This document shows, in pieces, positions 7,264-15,903 of a stretch of 64,000 bases of DNA. Each line of letters opens with the position of its first letter. Within the stretch, counting starts at the first letter, position 1. Below the pieces are notes generated by a model, which saw nothing but the letters and a program-made list of their open reading frames with translations, was not told the origin of the DNA and made no database searches. Position numbers and translations under genes: made by a program. The DNA is from Cnuibacter physcomitrellae. GTDB taxonomy: Bacteria > Actinomycetota > Actinomycetes > Actinomycetales > Microbacteriaceae. The stretch spans positions 2,606,214-2,670,213 of the forward strand of contig NZ_BMHD01000001.1 in NCBI RefSeq assembly GCF_014640535.1, given 5' to 3'.

Positions 7264-7959
7264 TCAGAACAGGCGGGTGTGCGAGTCGTCGAGCCCGCGC
7301 ATCGCGTCGTAGTCGAGGACCACGCAGCGGATGCCGCGATCCTGAGCGAGCGTGCGTGCCTGGGGCTTGATCTCCTGCGCGGCGAACACGCCCTGCACGG
7401 GAGCCAGATGCGGGTCGCGGTTCATGAGCTCGAGATAGCGGGTGAGCTGCTCGACCCCGTCGATCTCTCCGCGCCGCTTGATCTCGACGGCCACGGCGGC
7501 GCCCGCGGAGTCGCGGGCGAGGATGTCGACCGGACCGATCGCCGTCATGTACTCGCGCCGGACGAGGGTGTGGCCGTCGCCGAGGAGCTCGATCTGCTCG
7601 GCGAGGAGGCGCTGCAGGTCGGCCTCGACGCCGTCCTTCACGAGCCCCGGGTCGATGCCGAGCTCGTGGCTGCTGTCGTGCTCGATGTCGTAGAGCGTGA
7701 CGACGAGCACGTCGTTGGTCTTCGCCTGCGTCACACGCCAGACCTCGGTGACGCCGACCTCGACCTGCTCCGGCGTGGGGTCGACCGAGGCGACCGTGCA
7801 CGGCGGGCTCATCCAGTTGAGCGGCTTGTACGAGCCGCCGTCCGAGTGCACGAGGATGCTGCCGTCGCTCTTCAGCATGAGGAGACGCTTCGCGAGGGGG
7901 AGATGGGCGCTCAGCCGTCCGGCGTAGTCGACGGAGCAGGTGGCAATGACCAGACGCAC
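7264..7959 (-). CDS. nucS: Endonuclease NucS (EndoMS), non-canonical mismatch repair
   Basis: A 231-residue protein starting [16 protein letters not shown], with a DNA-binding N-terminal half and a RecB-like nuclease C-terminal half. Active-site residues appear as GPVDILARD (about 155-163), VEIKRR (about 171-176) and the helix [10 protein letters not shown]. The C-terminal residues HTRLF fit the beta-clamp-binding tail of actinobacterial NucS. NucS cuts mismatched DNA and replaces MutS/MutL in most actinobacteria; it fits the host's expected lack of MutSL. The GTG at 7959 is the accepted family start. Confidence 0.95.
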   Translation of the reverse strand: MRLVIATCSVDYAGRLSAHLPLAKRLLMLKSDGSILVHSDGGSYKPLNWMSPPCTVASVDPTPEQVEVGVTEVWRVTQAKTNDVLVVTLYDIEHDSSHELGIDPGLVKDGVEADLQRLLAEQIELLGDGHTLVRREYMTAIGPVDILARDSAGAAVAVEIKRRGEIDGVEQLTRYLELMNRDPHLAPVQGVFAAQEIKPQARTLAQDRGIRCVVLDYDAMRGLDDSHTRLF

Positions 7960-7991
7960 CCGACGAGCGTACCCGCTGCGGACCTCGCTTC

Positions 7992-8050
7992 CGCTGCCTC
8001 TTTGGCGTCTCGCTGGGTCATTGGGGCAGCGAAAGGTCAGAGAGGCAGCG
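7992..8050. repeat. Palindromic intergenic element
   Basis: Outer arms CGCTGCCTCT (7992-8001) and AGAGGCAGCG (8041-8050) pair perfectly. Inner arms CGCTG (8011-8015) and CAGCG (8027-8031) are nested inside. GGCAGCGAAA occurs twice as a direct repeat (8025-8034, 8044-8053). It lies just past the 3' end of the MFS gene and may terminate it. Confidence 0.6.
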
Positions 8051-8063
8051 AAACCAGGGTGGG

Positions 8064-9305
8064 TCAGCGGGCGGGGACGGGGGAGGGGTGGTTCTCGCGG
8101 GCGGCGGGGGAGGCGAGCCCGGCGAGGACGACGAGGACAAGGATGAGCAGCAGTGCGCCGAGGATGCCGAACTGGTGGGCCAGGAGGCCGATGACGGGGG
8201 GACCGACGAGGAAGGCGCAGTACCCGATGATCGCGACCGCGCTCACGCGGGCCGCGGACAGCCGGGGGTCGTCGACGTCGGCGGCGGCCGACATCCCGAC
8301 GGGGAAGCCCAGCGAGCATCCGAGCGCCCAGAAGACCGTCCCGACGAACGCGAGCCAGGGCAGCGGGGACACGATGAAGAGCAGGATGCCGATCACGCCG
8401 AGGAGCGCGCTGACGCGCAGCACGGGCACACGGCCGAACCGGTCGAGCACCGGGCCGCCGGCGATGCGCCCGGCCGTCATCGAGGCGGTGAACACCCAGA
8501 ACACGATCGCGCCGACGGTGTTGTCCTGGTGGTGGCCGTCGACCACCGCGATGGTGAGCCAGTCGTTGGCCGAGCCCTCGGCGAAGGCCATGCCGAGCAT
8601 GATCACTCCGATGAGGAGGAGGCGGACGTCCTTCCAGACGGCGAGGGCGTCGACGAGCCGCTGCCGGAACGGGACCCGAGGTGGGGCGGAGGCGGCGGCG
8701 CTCGCGGCGTCGTCGGCCTCGGCCCCAGACGGCACGAAGCGGATCACGGCCAGGACCGTGACGGCGATGGCGACGGCGATGACGGTGGTGTGCACGAGGA
8801 TCGGGACGGCGAGGCCGGAGGCGAGGGCTCCGAGCCCGGCGCCGGCGACGGTGCCGAAGCTGAAGAAGGCGTGCATCAGCGGCATGAGCGTGCGCCCGGC
8901 CTGCTTCTCGACGGCAGCGGCCTCCACGTTCATGATGACGTCGCACGTGCCGTTCCCGAAGCCGAACAACGCGAGCCCGAGGCCGACCACCGGGGAGGAG
9001 GCGGCGAGGTCGCTCCCGACCCCGATCAGGACGAGACCGATCGAGACGACGATGAGCGCGCCGACCATTCCCGCCTTCGCGCCGATGCGGTTGATCACGA
9101 CAGGTGCGGCGATGAGGCCGATGACGGATCCTGCCGACATGCAGAAGATGAGCACCCCGAGCTGCAGCGTGTCGATGCCGAGCTCGTCGCGGACGGCGGG
9201 GAGCCGAGACACCCAGGTGGCGAGGGAGAGACCGCTCAGGGCGAAGATCGTGAAGATCGCGTTGCGCCAGGCGCGGAGTCCGCGAGCGGACAGCTGCTGC
9301 TGCAT
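8064..9305 (-). CDS. MFS transporter, FucP/YbjJ-like
   Basis: A 413-residue membrane protein with about 12 hydrophobic segments. The N-terminal half contains STWV-like [17 protein letters not shown] after the first segment, typical of the YbjJ-like major facilitators that often handle sugars or related solutes. The ATG at 9305 is preferred over an in-frame ATG at 9338 because the latter lies inside the operator. It is divergent from the LacI regulator at 9380 and both face a tandem operator, so that regulator very likely controls this transporter. The substrate is not evident; a sugar or nucleoside is plausible given a LacI partner. Confidence 0.85.
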   Translation of the reverse strand: MQQQLSARGLRAWRNAIFTIFALSGLSLATWVSRLPAVRDELGIDTLQLGVLIFCMSAGSVIGLIAAPVVINRIGAKAGMVGALIVVSIGLVLIGVGSDLAASSPVVGLGLALFGFGNGTCDVIMNVEAAAVEKQAGRTLMPLMHAFFSFGTVAGAGLGALASGLAVPILVHTTVIAVAIAVTVLAVIRFVPSGAEADDAASAAASAPPRVPFRQRLVDALAVWKDVRLLLIGVIMLGMAFAEGSANDWLTIAVVDGHHQDNTVGAIVFWVFTASMTAGRIAGGPVLDRFGRVPVLRVSALLGVIGILLFIVSPLPWLAFVGTVFWALGCSLGFPVGMSAAADVDDPRLSAARVSAVAIIGYCAFLVGPPVIGLLAHQFGILGALLLILVLVVLAGLASPAARENHPSPVPAR

Positions 9306-9337
9306 GGAGTGCTCCGTGGATGTCGGGAAAGTGAGCA

Positions 9338-9365
9338 TCGAATCGATTCGATCGAAACGATTCGA
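9338..9365. promoter_or_regulatory. Tandem LacI-type operator between divergent genes
   Basis: Two abutting 14-base palindromes: TCGAATCGATTCGA (9338-9351, perfect) and TCGAAACGATTCGA (9352-9365, one mismatch). Both have the central CG of LacI/GalR operators. They sit 33 bases from the MFS start and 15 bases from the regulator start. Confidence 0.8.
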
Positions 9366-9379
9366 CTAGAGTAGCCGCC

Positions 9380-10441
9380 ATGAACGAGGGTCGGCAAGCG
9401 CGCCGCGCCACGCTCGCCGACGTGGCCGCGCGGGCGCGGGTGTCGCGCTCCACCGCCTCCCTCGCCTTCAGCGGAGCGGGCCCGGTCTCCGAGGAGACGC
9501 GGTCGCGGGTGCTGGCCGCCGCCGCCGAGCTCGACTACGGCGGCCCGGATCCGCGGGCCCGCTCACTGCGCCAGGGTCGCTCCGGCGTCGTCGGCGTCGT
9601 CTTCGACGAGCGCCTCCTGCAGGCGTTCCGTGACCCGGTGAACATCGGCACGCTCGACGGCATCGTCGAGGGGCTCGGCGTGGACAGCAACGGGATCCTG
9701 CTGCTCACCGAGACCGGCGCGACGAGCGAGAGCGTGCGATCCGCCGTCGTGGACGCCGCCGTGATCATGGGGTGCAGCCCGCACCTCGGCACGATCATCG
9801 AGTCGTTGCGGCGGCGCGGCATCCCCGTGGTGTCGATCGAGGGCGACGAGGAGGACGGCGTCGTCGACATCGGTCTCGACAACGCCGGTGCGGCCGAGGA
9901 GCTCGCCCGGCACCTGGCCGAGCTCGGCCACCGCCGGGTCGCCACCGTCACCCTCGCCACCGACGAGAAGCGCGCCTCCGGGCCCCTCACTCCGGAGGCG
10001 GAGACGGCCATCACCACCGTGGTCACCGGCGAGCGCCTAGCGGGAATGCGGCGTGTGTTCCCGGATGCGGAGGCCTACGCCTGCGCCGACAGCTTCGTCG
10101 AGGGCGGCGCCGCGGCCGCGAGGGTGCTCCTCGACGTCCCCGCGGACCGACGGCCGACGGCCATCATGGCGCAGAGCGATCTGCTGGCCGTGGGCGTGCT
10201 GCAGGCGGCGGACGAGCTCGGCATCGCCGTCCCGCGGGAGCTGAGCGTGACCGGGTTCGACGGTGTGCGGATCGACGGCCTCACCCGTCACGACCTCACG
10301 ACGATGGTCCAGCCGGTCGCGGAGAAGGGTCGCGCCGCGGGAGAGACGGTGGTGGCGCTGCTCGCCGGCGACGAGGTCTCCTCGAGGCGGTATCCCTGCG
10401 TCTTCCACGCCGGGACGACGACCGCGCCGCCGCCCGTCTGA
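9380..10441 (+). CDS. LacI-family transcriptional regulator
   Basis: A 353-residue regulator with the N-terminal helix-turn-helix ([18 protein letters not shown], residues ~9-26) and hinge helix (SLRQGRSGV), followed by a periplasmic-binding-protein-like effector domain. [12 protein letters not shown] and the [19 protein letters not shown] block (about 262-280) are typical for the family. The usual VSxxTVSRVLNG recognition helix is altered to [13 protein letters not shown], which occurs in a subgroup. It probably represses itself and the divergent MFS transporter through the operator at 9338-9365. The effector is unknown. Confidence 0.9.
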   Translation: MNEGRQARRATLADVAARARVSRSTASLAFSGAGPVSEETRSRVLAAAAELDYGGPDPRARSLRQGRSGVVGVVFDERLLQAFRDPVNIGTLDGIVEGLGVDSNGILLLTETGATSESVRSAVVDAAVIMGCSPHLGTIIESLRRRGIPVVSIEGDEEDGVVDIGLDNAGAAEELARHLAELGHRRVATVTLATDEKRASGPLTPEAETAITTVVTGERLAGMRRVFPDAEAYACADSFVEGGAAAARVLLDVPADRRPTAIMAQSDLLAVGVLQAADELGIAVPRELSVTGFDGVRIDGLTRHDLTTMVQPVAEKGRAAGETVVALLAGDEVSSRRYPCVFHAGTTTAPPPV

Positions 10442-10507
10442 TCGCCCGGGGTCGGTTCTGGACGGATCCGGACGACATCGTCCTCCCTCCGGGAGCACCC
10501 GGGCGAT
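10441..10507. other. Long-spaced 10-base inverted repeat after the LacI gene
   Basis: ATCGCCCGGG (10441-10450) and CCCGGGCGAT (10498-10507) are perfect inverse copies 47 bases apart. A short CTCC/GGAG pairing lies inside. It may be a terminator for the regulator gene or an operator before the exporter gene; nothing decides between them. Confidence 0.4.
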
Positions 10508-10558
10508 AGTGTTCCCTCGAGCGCGACCGGTCGAGCCGCGCACCCGCGAGGAGGGGCG

Positions 10559-12205
10559 ATGAGCGGAGCGACCGACAGCACCGGCGGAGTGGCCGGCGGC
10601 ACCGGCACGGGCGCGGCGTCCCGCCCCGCCGCGGGCACGGCTCCGGCCCGCGGGCCGCTCGTGCTCCTCGCGCTGATCCTCGCGGCGGGTGTCGCGAACC
10701 TCAACCTCTCCGTCGCGAACGTCGCGCTCCCGTCGATCGGCGCCGCCTTCGACGCGTCGCAGAGCGCGCTCAACCTGGTGGCGGTGGGCTTCTCGCTCGG
10801 CCTCGCCGGGTCCGTGCTCTACCTCGGCGCGCTCGGTGATCGCTACGGACGCAAGCTGATGCTGGTGCTCGGTCTCGTCCTGAGCATCCCCGCCTGTCTC
10901 CTGGCCGCGTTCGCACCGAGCGTCGACGTTCTCTTCCTCGCCCGCATCCTCGGCGGCGTCGCGGCCGGCATGGCCTATCCGACGACGCTGTCGCTCATCG
11001 CCGCGCTCTGGACCGGGCCCAAGCGCATCGCGGCGATCGCGCTCTGGTCGGGGCTCGGGGGAGCGATCTCCGCGCTCGGGCCGCTCGCCTCCGGCTGGCT
11101 CATCGGGATGTTCGACTGGCCGTCCGTGTTCTTCATGACGCTGCCGCTCTGCGTCGTCACGCTCGTCCTGGTGCTCGTCCTCGTCCCGGCCAAGGTGAAC
11201 GAGACGACGGAGGCGGTGGATCACCTGGGCGGCGTCCTCTCGACGGTGATGGTCGCGTCGCTCGTGCTCGGCATCAACTTCGCGGCCGTCCCGGGACAGG
11301 GCACGACCGCTCTCGTGCTCGGCGTGATCGCCGTCGTCGCGGGTGTCGCGTTCGTCCTGCGCCAGCGCAGGGCGCGCAATCCGCTCTACGACCTGCGGAT
11401 CGCCTCCCGGAGGACGTTCTGGGTGGCGGCCGTCGGCGGCATCATCGTCTTCGGGTCGCTGATGGGCGCGATGTACATCGGCCAGCTGTTCCTCCAGAAC
11501 GTGCTCGGCTACAGCGCCTTCCAGTCGGGCGCCTCCATCCTCCCGGCCGCGGCCGTGATGGTGCTCGCGGCGCCGCTGTCGAGTCGACTCGTGCTCCGGT
11601 TCGGGGCGCGCACGGTCTTCCTCCTCGGGTTCGCCGCCTGCCTGCTCGGCTTCCTCACGATGTACGTCTTCTGGGACGTGGGCATCAGCTACGCACCGGT
11701 CGCGGTGGGCTACGCGCTGATCGGACTCGGCGTCGGACTCGCGGGACCGCCGTCCTCCCGCTCGCTCACCGACTCGGTCCCCGTCTTCCGGGCGGGGATG
11801 GCCTCAGGCACCTCCGACCTGCAGCGTGATCTCGGCGGATCGATCATGCAGTCGGTGCTCGGCTCGATCCTGACCGCCGGGTACGCCTCCGCCATCGCGA
11901 AGAGCGTGGCCTCGGCGCCGGCCGACGTGCAGAGCGAGGTGACCTCCGGCATCCAGGCGCAGCTGCAGAAGTCCTTCGACGGAGCGATCTCGATCGCGAA
12001 GCAGTATCCGCAGTACCAGGACCAGATCGTCCAGGCGGCGCGGGAGTCCTTCCTCTCGGGTGCGGACTGGGCCTACGCGACGGGCATCATCGCCATGGTG
12101 ATCGGCGCGCTCGTGGTCGTGCTCTTCTACCCGCGCAAGGACGAGGAGCACCGGCTCCTCCGCGAGTACGCGACGGAATACGAGAAGCAGCCCGAGAAGA
12201 GGTAG
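10559..12205 (+). CDS. MFS drug exporter, DHA2 (EmrB/QacA) type
   Basis: A 548-residue membrane protein with about 14 hydrophobic segments. The loop-2 motif A is present as GALGDRYGRKLML (about 92-104). The motif-C-like LGGAISALGPLASGWLIG follows in segment 5, which marks proton-coupled drug:H+ antiporters. A large C-terminal extracytoplasmic region (about 440-505, QSEVTSGIQAQLQKSFDGA) and a charged tail end the protein. Homologues export antibiotics, dyes or quaternary ammonium compounds; the substrate here is unknown. The ribosome site is GAGGAGGGG. The metallo-hydrolase gene starts 3 bases after its stop, so the two are cotranscribed. Confidence 0.92.
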   Translation: MSGATDSTGGVAGGTGTGAASRPAAGTAPARGPLVLLALILAAGVANLNLSVANVALPSIGAAFDASQSALNLVAVGFSLGLAGSVLYLGALGDRYGRKLMLVLGLVLSIPACLLAAFAPSVDVLFLARILGGVAAGMAYPTTLSLIAALWTGPKRIAAIALWSGLGGAISALGPLASGWLIGMFDWPSVFFMTLPLCVVTLVLVLVLVPAKVNETTEAVDHLGGVLSTVMVASLVLGINFAAVPGQGTTALVLGVIAVVAGVAFVLRQRRARNPLYDLRIASRRTFWVAAVGGIIVFGSLMGAMYIGQLFLQNVLGYSAFQSGASILPAAAVMVLAAPLSSRLVLRFGARTVFLLGFAACLLGFLTMYVFWDVGISYAPVAVGYALIGLGVGLAGPPSSRSLTDSVPVFRAGMASGTSDLQRDLGGSIMQSVLGSILTAGYASAIAKSVASAPADVQSEVTSGIQAQLQKSFDGAISIAKQYPQYQDQIVQAARESFLSGADWAYATGIIAMVIGALVVVLFYPRKDEEHRLLREYATEYEKQPEKR

Positions 12206-12208
12206 CGG

Positions 12209-12961
12209 ATGGATCTGACCGTGCTGGGCTCCGCGACGCCGTATCCGCGGCCGGACGAGCCCGCGTCCGGCTACCTCGTGCAGACGGGGACGACCGCGAT
12301 CTGGCTCGACGCGGGCCCCGGCACGCTCGCCGAGCTCCAGCGGGCCATCGCGCTCCGCGACCTGACGGCGATCGTCGTCTCGCATCAGCACGCGGATCAC
12401 ACCTCCGATCTACTCACGGCCTACTACGCCCTGCGCTTCGCGGAGGACCGCCCTGACCGCCCGGTACCGCTGTATGCGCCTCGCGGCATGCTCGAGGCGA
12501 TGGCGGCCTTCTTGGGCCCGAGCTCGCGAACGGGCCTGCCTCAGGCGCTCGATGTTCGTGACCTGGCGGAGGAGAGAAGCGCGATAGTCGGCGACCTGGA
12601 GATGGCCTGGGCTCCGGTCGAGCACGGGATGCCGGCCTTCGGGTTCACGTTCGCGCAGCACGGCGAGGTGCTGCTGGGCTACAGCGGCGACTCCGCGCCA
12701 GGCCCCGCGGTGGACACCGCGCTCGCCGGGGCGACCACCGTCCTGATCGAAGCCGGCACCGCCGCACAGCTGCCGACGGAGCCGTCCGTGCACCACACCC
12801 CCGAGGAGGCAGGGGCCACTGCTGCCGCCGTCGGCGCCGCTCGACTGGTGCTGACGCACATCGACGGCTCGATCACGCAGGAGGATGCTCGTGTGCGGGC
12901 CCGTTCGACCTTTCCGGGAGAGGTGATCATCGCGCGCCGAGGGCTCACGATCACGCTCTGA
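12209..12961 (+). CDS. Metallo-beta-lactamase-fold hydrolase (RNase Z/AtsA-like)
   Basis: A 250-residue cytoplasmic protein with the metal-binding motif HQHADH at residues 59-64. GYSGDSAPG follows near 155-163, giving a metal-bridging Asp, and a late LTHID (about 214-218) gives a final His. The N-terminal VLGSATPYPRPDEPASGYLV is typical of the RNase Z-like branch of the superfamily. Without the tRNA-binding exosite it is probably a general phosphodiesterase or hydrolase, not tRNA maturase. Cotranscribed with the upstream exporter (3-base gap), which suggests a joint role in compound tolerance, but that is only inferred. Confidence 0.88.
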   Translation: MDLTVLGSATPYPRPDEPASGYLVQTGTTAIWLDAGPGTLAELQRAIALRDLTAIVVSHQHADHTSDLLTAYYALRFAEDRPDRPVPLYAPRGMLEAMAAFLGPSSRTGLPQALDVRDLAEERSAIVGDLEMAWAPVEHGMPAFGFTFAQHGEVLLGYSGDSAPGPAVDTALAGATTVLIEAGTAAQLPTEPSVHHTPEEAGATAAAVGAARLVLTHIDGSITQEDARVRARSTFPGEVIIARRGLTITL

Positions 12962-12980
12962 TCGGCCCGCTCGCGCGAGA

Positions 12981-14300
12981 TCAGCGTGTGGAGCCGGCGA
13001 CGATCCACCGGTCGCTGCGCGCCCGCAGGCCCAGCGTGAGCGCTCGGATGCCGAGATACCCGAAGCCGAAGGCGATCCAGAGCCAGACCAGGCCGGCGTC
13101 GCCCGTGGGGTGGATGAGCGCGACCGCGGCCAGCATCGGCCCGTACACGACGAGATTGATGACGCCGGCCAGGGCGAGGTAGCGGGCGTCGCCGGCTCCG
13201 ATGAGCACTCCGTCGAGCACGAAGACGTATGCCCCGAGAGGAATGCTCAGGGCCAGGATCCAGAGCGAGACCGTCAGCGCGGCCTGGACCGCCGCATCCG
13301 ACGTGAACACCGGGCCGGCGAAGGGCGCGACAGCAGCGAGCAGTACCCCCAGGACGACGCCGGTCACGAGGCCGTGGGCGATGAGCCGTCGCGTGATCGC
13401 CCGGACCCGCTCGACGTCGGAGGCGCCGAGGCCGTGTCCGATCAGGGCCTGTCCGGCGATCGCCAGCGCATCGAGCGCCAGGGCGAGCGTGGTGAACACG
13501 GTGAAGGCGATCTGGAAGGCGCCGAGCTCGACCACGCCGAGCGTCGCTGCCACCGCCACCGTTCCGAGGATGGCCGCGCGGAGGCTGGCCGTGCGCAAGA
13601 GGAGCCATCCGCCCGAGATCGCAGCCCCGGAGACGCCTTCGACGCCGGGGCGGAGCGACACGGCGTCTCGGCGGGCGGCACGGACCGCGATCACGACGTA
13701 GACCGCCGCCATGCCCCACTGGGCCAGGACCGTCCCGACGGCGGAGCCCGCGAGCCCCCAGCCCGCCCCGTAGATGAGCAGTGCGTTCAGTCCGGCGTTG
13801 ACCGCGAAGCCTGCGACCGCGACGACCAACGGGGTGCGGGTGTCCTGCAGTCCGCGGAGGAGGCCGGTCGCCGCGATGACGAGGAGCATGGCGGGGATGC
13901 CGAGGAGGGAGAGACCGAGGTACTGCGCGGCGAGCGCCTCGACCGCGGGGGTGGTGCCGAACAGGCCGACCACCGGGTGTGCGAGCGGCCAGCCCACCAG
14001 GGCCAGGACGATGCCGACGGCGAGAGCGAGCCACATGCCGTCGATGCCCGCCTTGATCGCACCCGGTCGGTCGCCGGCACCCAGCCTCCGCGCCACGGCC
14101 GGCGTGGTGGCGTAGGCGAGGAAGATCAGGAGTCCGATCACGGTCTGCAGCACGGCTCCCGCCACACCCACCGCAGCGAGCGGATCGACGCCCAGGTGAC
14201 CGACCAGCGCGGTGTCGGTGAGCAGGAACAGGGGCTCGGTGATGAGGGCGCCGAGCGCCGGGACCGCGAGGCGCAGGATGTCGCGGTCGAGCTCTCTCAC
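12981..14300 (-). CDS. MATE-family efflux transporter (DinF-like)
   Basis: A 439-residue membrane protein with about 12 hydrophobic segments. The N-terminus IRLAVPALGALITEPLFLLTDTALVGHLG-type pattern (residues ~9-37) is the hallmark of DinF-branch MATE transporters. The second half repeats the fold (SLRAAILGTVAVAATLGVVELGAFQIAF). MATE proteins export cationic drugs using H+ or Na+ gradients. The gene starts at GTG 14300 and converges on the metallo-hydrolase gene, leaving 19 bases between their stops. Confidence 0.9.
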   Translation of the reverse strand: MRELDRDILRLAVPALGALITEPLFLLTDTALVGHLGVDPLAAVGVAGAVLQTVIGLLIFLAYATTPAVARRLGAGDRPGAIKAGIDGMWLALAVGIVLALVGWPLAHPVVGLFGTTPAVEALAAQYLGLSLLGIPAMLLVIAATGLLRGLQDTRTPLVVAVAGFAVNAGLNALLIYGAGWGLAGSAVGTVLAQWGMAAVYVVIAVRAARRDAVSLRPGVEGVSGAAISGGWLLLRTASLRAAILGTVAVAATLGVVELGAFQIAFTVFTTLALALDALAIAGQALIGHGLGASDVERVRAITRRLIAHGLVTGVVLGVLLAAVAPFAGPVFTSDAAVQAALTVSLWILALSIPLGAYVFVLDGVLIGAGDARYLALAGVINLVVYGPMLAAVALIHPTGDAGLVWLWIAFGFGYLGIRALTLGLRARSDRWIVAGSTR

Positions 14301-14470
14301 GCATCCACCCTAGGAGGCCCCGGCGACACCCCTGGCGAGGGCGAGAGGACCGGGTCGTTCCGCGGATGTCGGGTCGCCACGAGGAGCTCCGGCTCCACGA
14401 CGACCTCGAGGCCTGAGCCCGCGGAATCGACGCGCTGCCGCTTCGGTGTCGCGGTGACGTGCCAGGCCGG

Positions 14471-15790
14471 TCAGTCGGCTCGGCGGAGGGACGCCGGGCC
14501 GAGCTCGGACACGGCGGTGTGGCCCGAGAGACCCAGCGTGATGTCGAGCTCGGCGAGGACGTTGCGGATCACCGCCGCCACTCCAGGCTCACCGGCGACG
14601 GCGAGCCCGTACGCGTACGGGCGTCCGAGCGCGACGAGGTCGGCACCCAGTGCCAGGGCGACGGCGACGTCGGCCCCGCTGCGGACTCCGGAGTCGACGA
14701 TCACCGGGACACGGCCCGAGACGCGGGCCGCGACCTCCGGCAGCACGTCCAGCGTCGGGACCGAGCGGTCGATCTGACGACCGCCGTGGTTCGACACCCA
14801 GACGCCGTCGTAGCCCTCGGCCACGGTCCGCTCGGCGTCATCCGGATGCACGATCCCCTTGAGGATCACGGGCAACGAGGTCCACGAGCGGATGCGGGCC
14901 AGTCGCTCCCAGGTCAGGGCCGGGGTCGAGAACACGTCGAGGAACGTCTCCACCGCCGCGCGGGGCAGCGGCGACCGCAGGCTCTCCCGGAGGCCGCCTC
15001 CGGTCAGACGCCTCCCCTTGCGGGCGATCGTGATGCCCGCGGCGACCGTGCGCGGCGTCAGCCGCACCGGGGGAGCCTCGGCGGGCGCGGAGTCTCGGGC
15101 GCGCTCGTCGACGAGCCGCTGGAACACGGGATCGCTGGTGTACTGGGCGATCCCGAGCCCCCGTGTGAAGGGCAGGTAGCCGAGGTCGAGGTCACGGGTG
15201 CGCCAGCCCAGCAGGTGCGTGTCGAGCGTCACGACGATGGCCGAGCATCCGCAGGCCTCGGCGCGGCGGACCAGCGACTCGTTGAGCTCGTCGGAGGCGG
15301 ACCAGTAGAGCTGGAACATCCTCGGGGCGCCGGGGGCGGCGGCCGCGGACTCCTCCATGGGGAACGAGGCCTGCCCGCTCAGCACCGCGGGCACACCCGC
15401 GGACGCCGCCGCTCGTGCCACGGCGAGGTCGGCCTCCGGATGCGCGAGCTCCATCACCCCGAGCGGCGCCAGGATCAGCGGCGAGGGCAGTCGGCGGCCG
15501 AGGAGCGTCGTCGAGAGGTCGCGGACGGAGACGTCGCGGAGGGGACGCGGCCAGACCTGCCAGCGCTCGAACGCCCGCCGGTTGGCTGCCTGCGTGCGCT
15601 CCGACCCGGCACCACCGGCCAGGTACGCGTACGCCTCGGTCGAGAGTGCGCGCCGGGCCGCCTTCGCGAGCCGGGCGGGATCGACCGGGACTCGAGGGCG
15701 GGCGCCGCTGATGCCGGCCCGGAAGATCGACGACTGCGCCTCGCGGGAGATCCCGCGAGAGCCGCTGGGGGAGGGAGCGTCCGTGCTCAT
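14471..15790 (-). CDS. FMN-dependent alpha-hydroxy-acid oxidase (lactate 2-monooxygenase-like)
   Basis: A 439-residue TIM-barrel flavoenzyme. Signature residues visible are PVILKGIVHPDDAE (FMN-binding Lys), VSNHGGRQ (catalytic His and substrate-binding Arg) and SGVRSGADVAVALALGADLVALGRPYAYG (FMN phosphate site). The length and N-terminal extension FRAGISGARPRVPVDPARLA suit the lactate 2-monooxygenase branch, which converts L-lactate plus O2 to acetate, CO2 and water, instead of the shorter glycolate or lactate oxidases. The ATG at 15790 is preferred to an in-frame ATG 33 bases earlier. Transcribed alone on the minus strand. Confidence 0.87.
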   Translation of the reverse strand: MSTDAPSPSGSRGISREAQSSIFRAGISGARPRVPVDPARLAKAARRALSTEAYAYLAGGAGSERTQAANRRAFERWQVWPRPLRDVSVRDLSTTLLGRRLPSPLILAPLGVMELAHPEADLAVARAAASAGVPAVLSGQASFPMEESAAAAPGAPRMFQLYWSASDELNESLVRRAEACGCSAIVVTLDTHLLGWRTRDLDLGYLPFTRGLGIAQYTSDPVFQRLVDERARDSAPAEAPPVRLTPRTVAAGITIARKGRRLTGGGLRESLRSPLPRAAVETFLDVFSTPALTWERLARIRSWTSLPVILKGIVHPDDAERTVAEGYDGVWVSNHGGRQIDRSVPTLDVLPEVAARVSGRVPVIVDSGVRSGADVAVALALGADLVALGRPYAYGLAVAGEPGVAAVIRNVLAELDITLGLSGHTAVSELGPASLRRAD

Positions 15791-15903
15791 GCCCGAAGCG
15801 TAGTCCGGCCGCCTGTCGTGCATCCGGCCGCCGACCGCATCCGGAACTCAGGCGAACGCCGAGAGTTCGCTGGGATGACGGTGGAGGTCCGTAGAGTTGA
15901 CGG

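Noticed and set aside
8088-9374. A 428-codon plus-strand frame opposite the MFS gene
   Set aside because: Asp/Glu/His-rich low-complexity antisense frame of a membrane-protein gene.
12209-12961. The metallo-hydrolase as RNase Z proper
   Set aside because: It shares the HxHxDH fold but lacks the recognisable flexible-arm exosite used for tRNA binding; called only RNase Z-like.
14301-14470. Minus-strand stretch reading VVVEPELLVATRHPR between the MATE and FMN-oxidase genes
   Set aside because: It resembles the C-terminus of some LacI-type regulators, but there is no start, helix-turn-helix or longer frame. It may be a decayed remnant, but nothing more can be supported.
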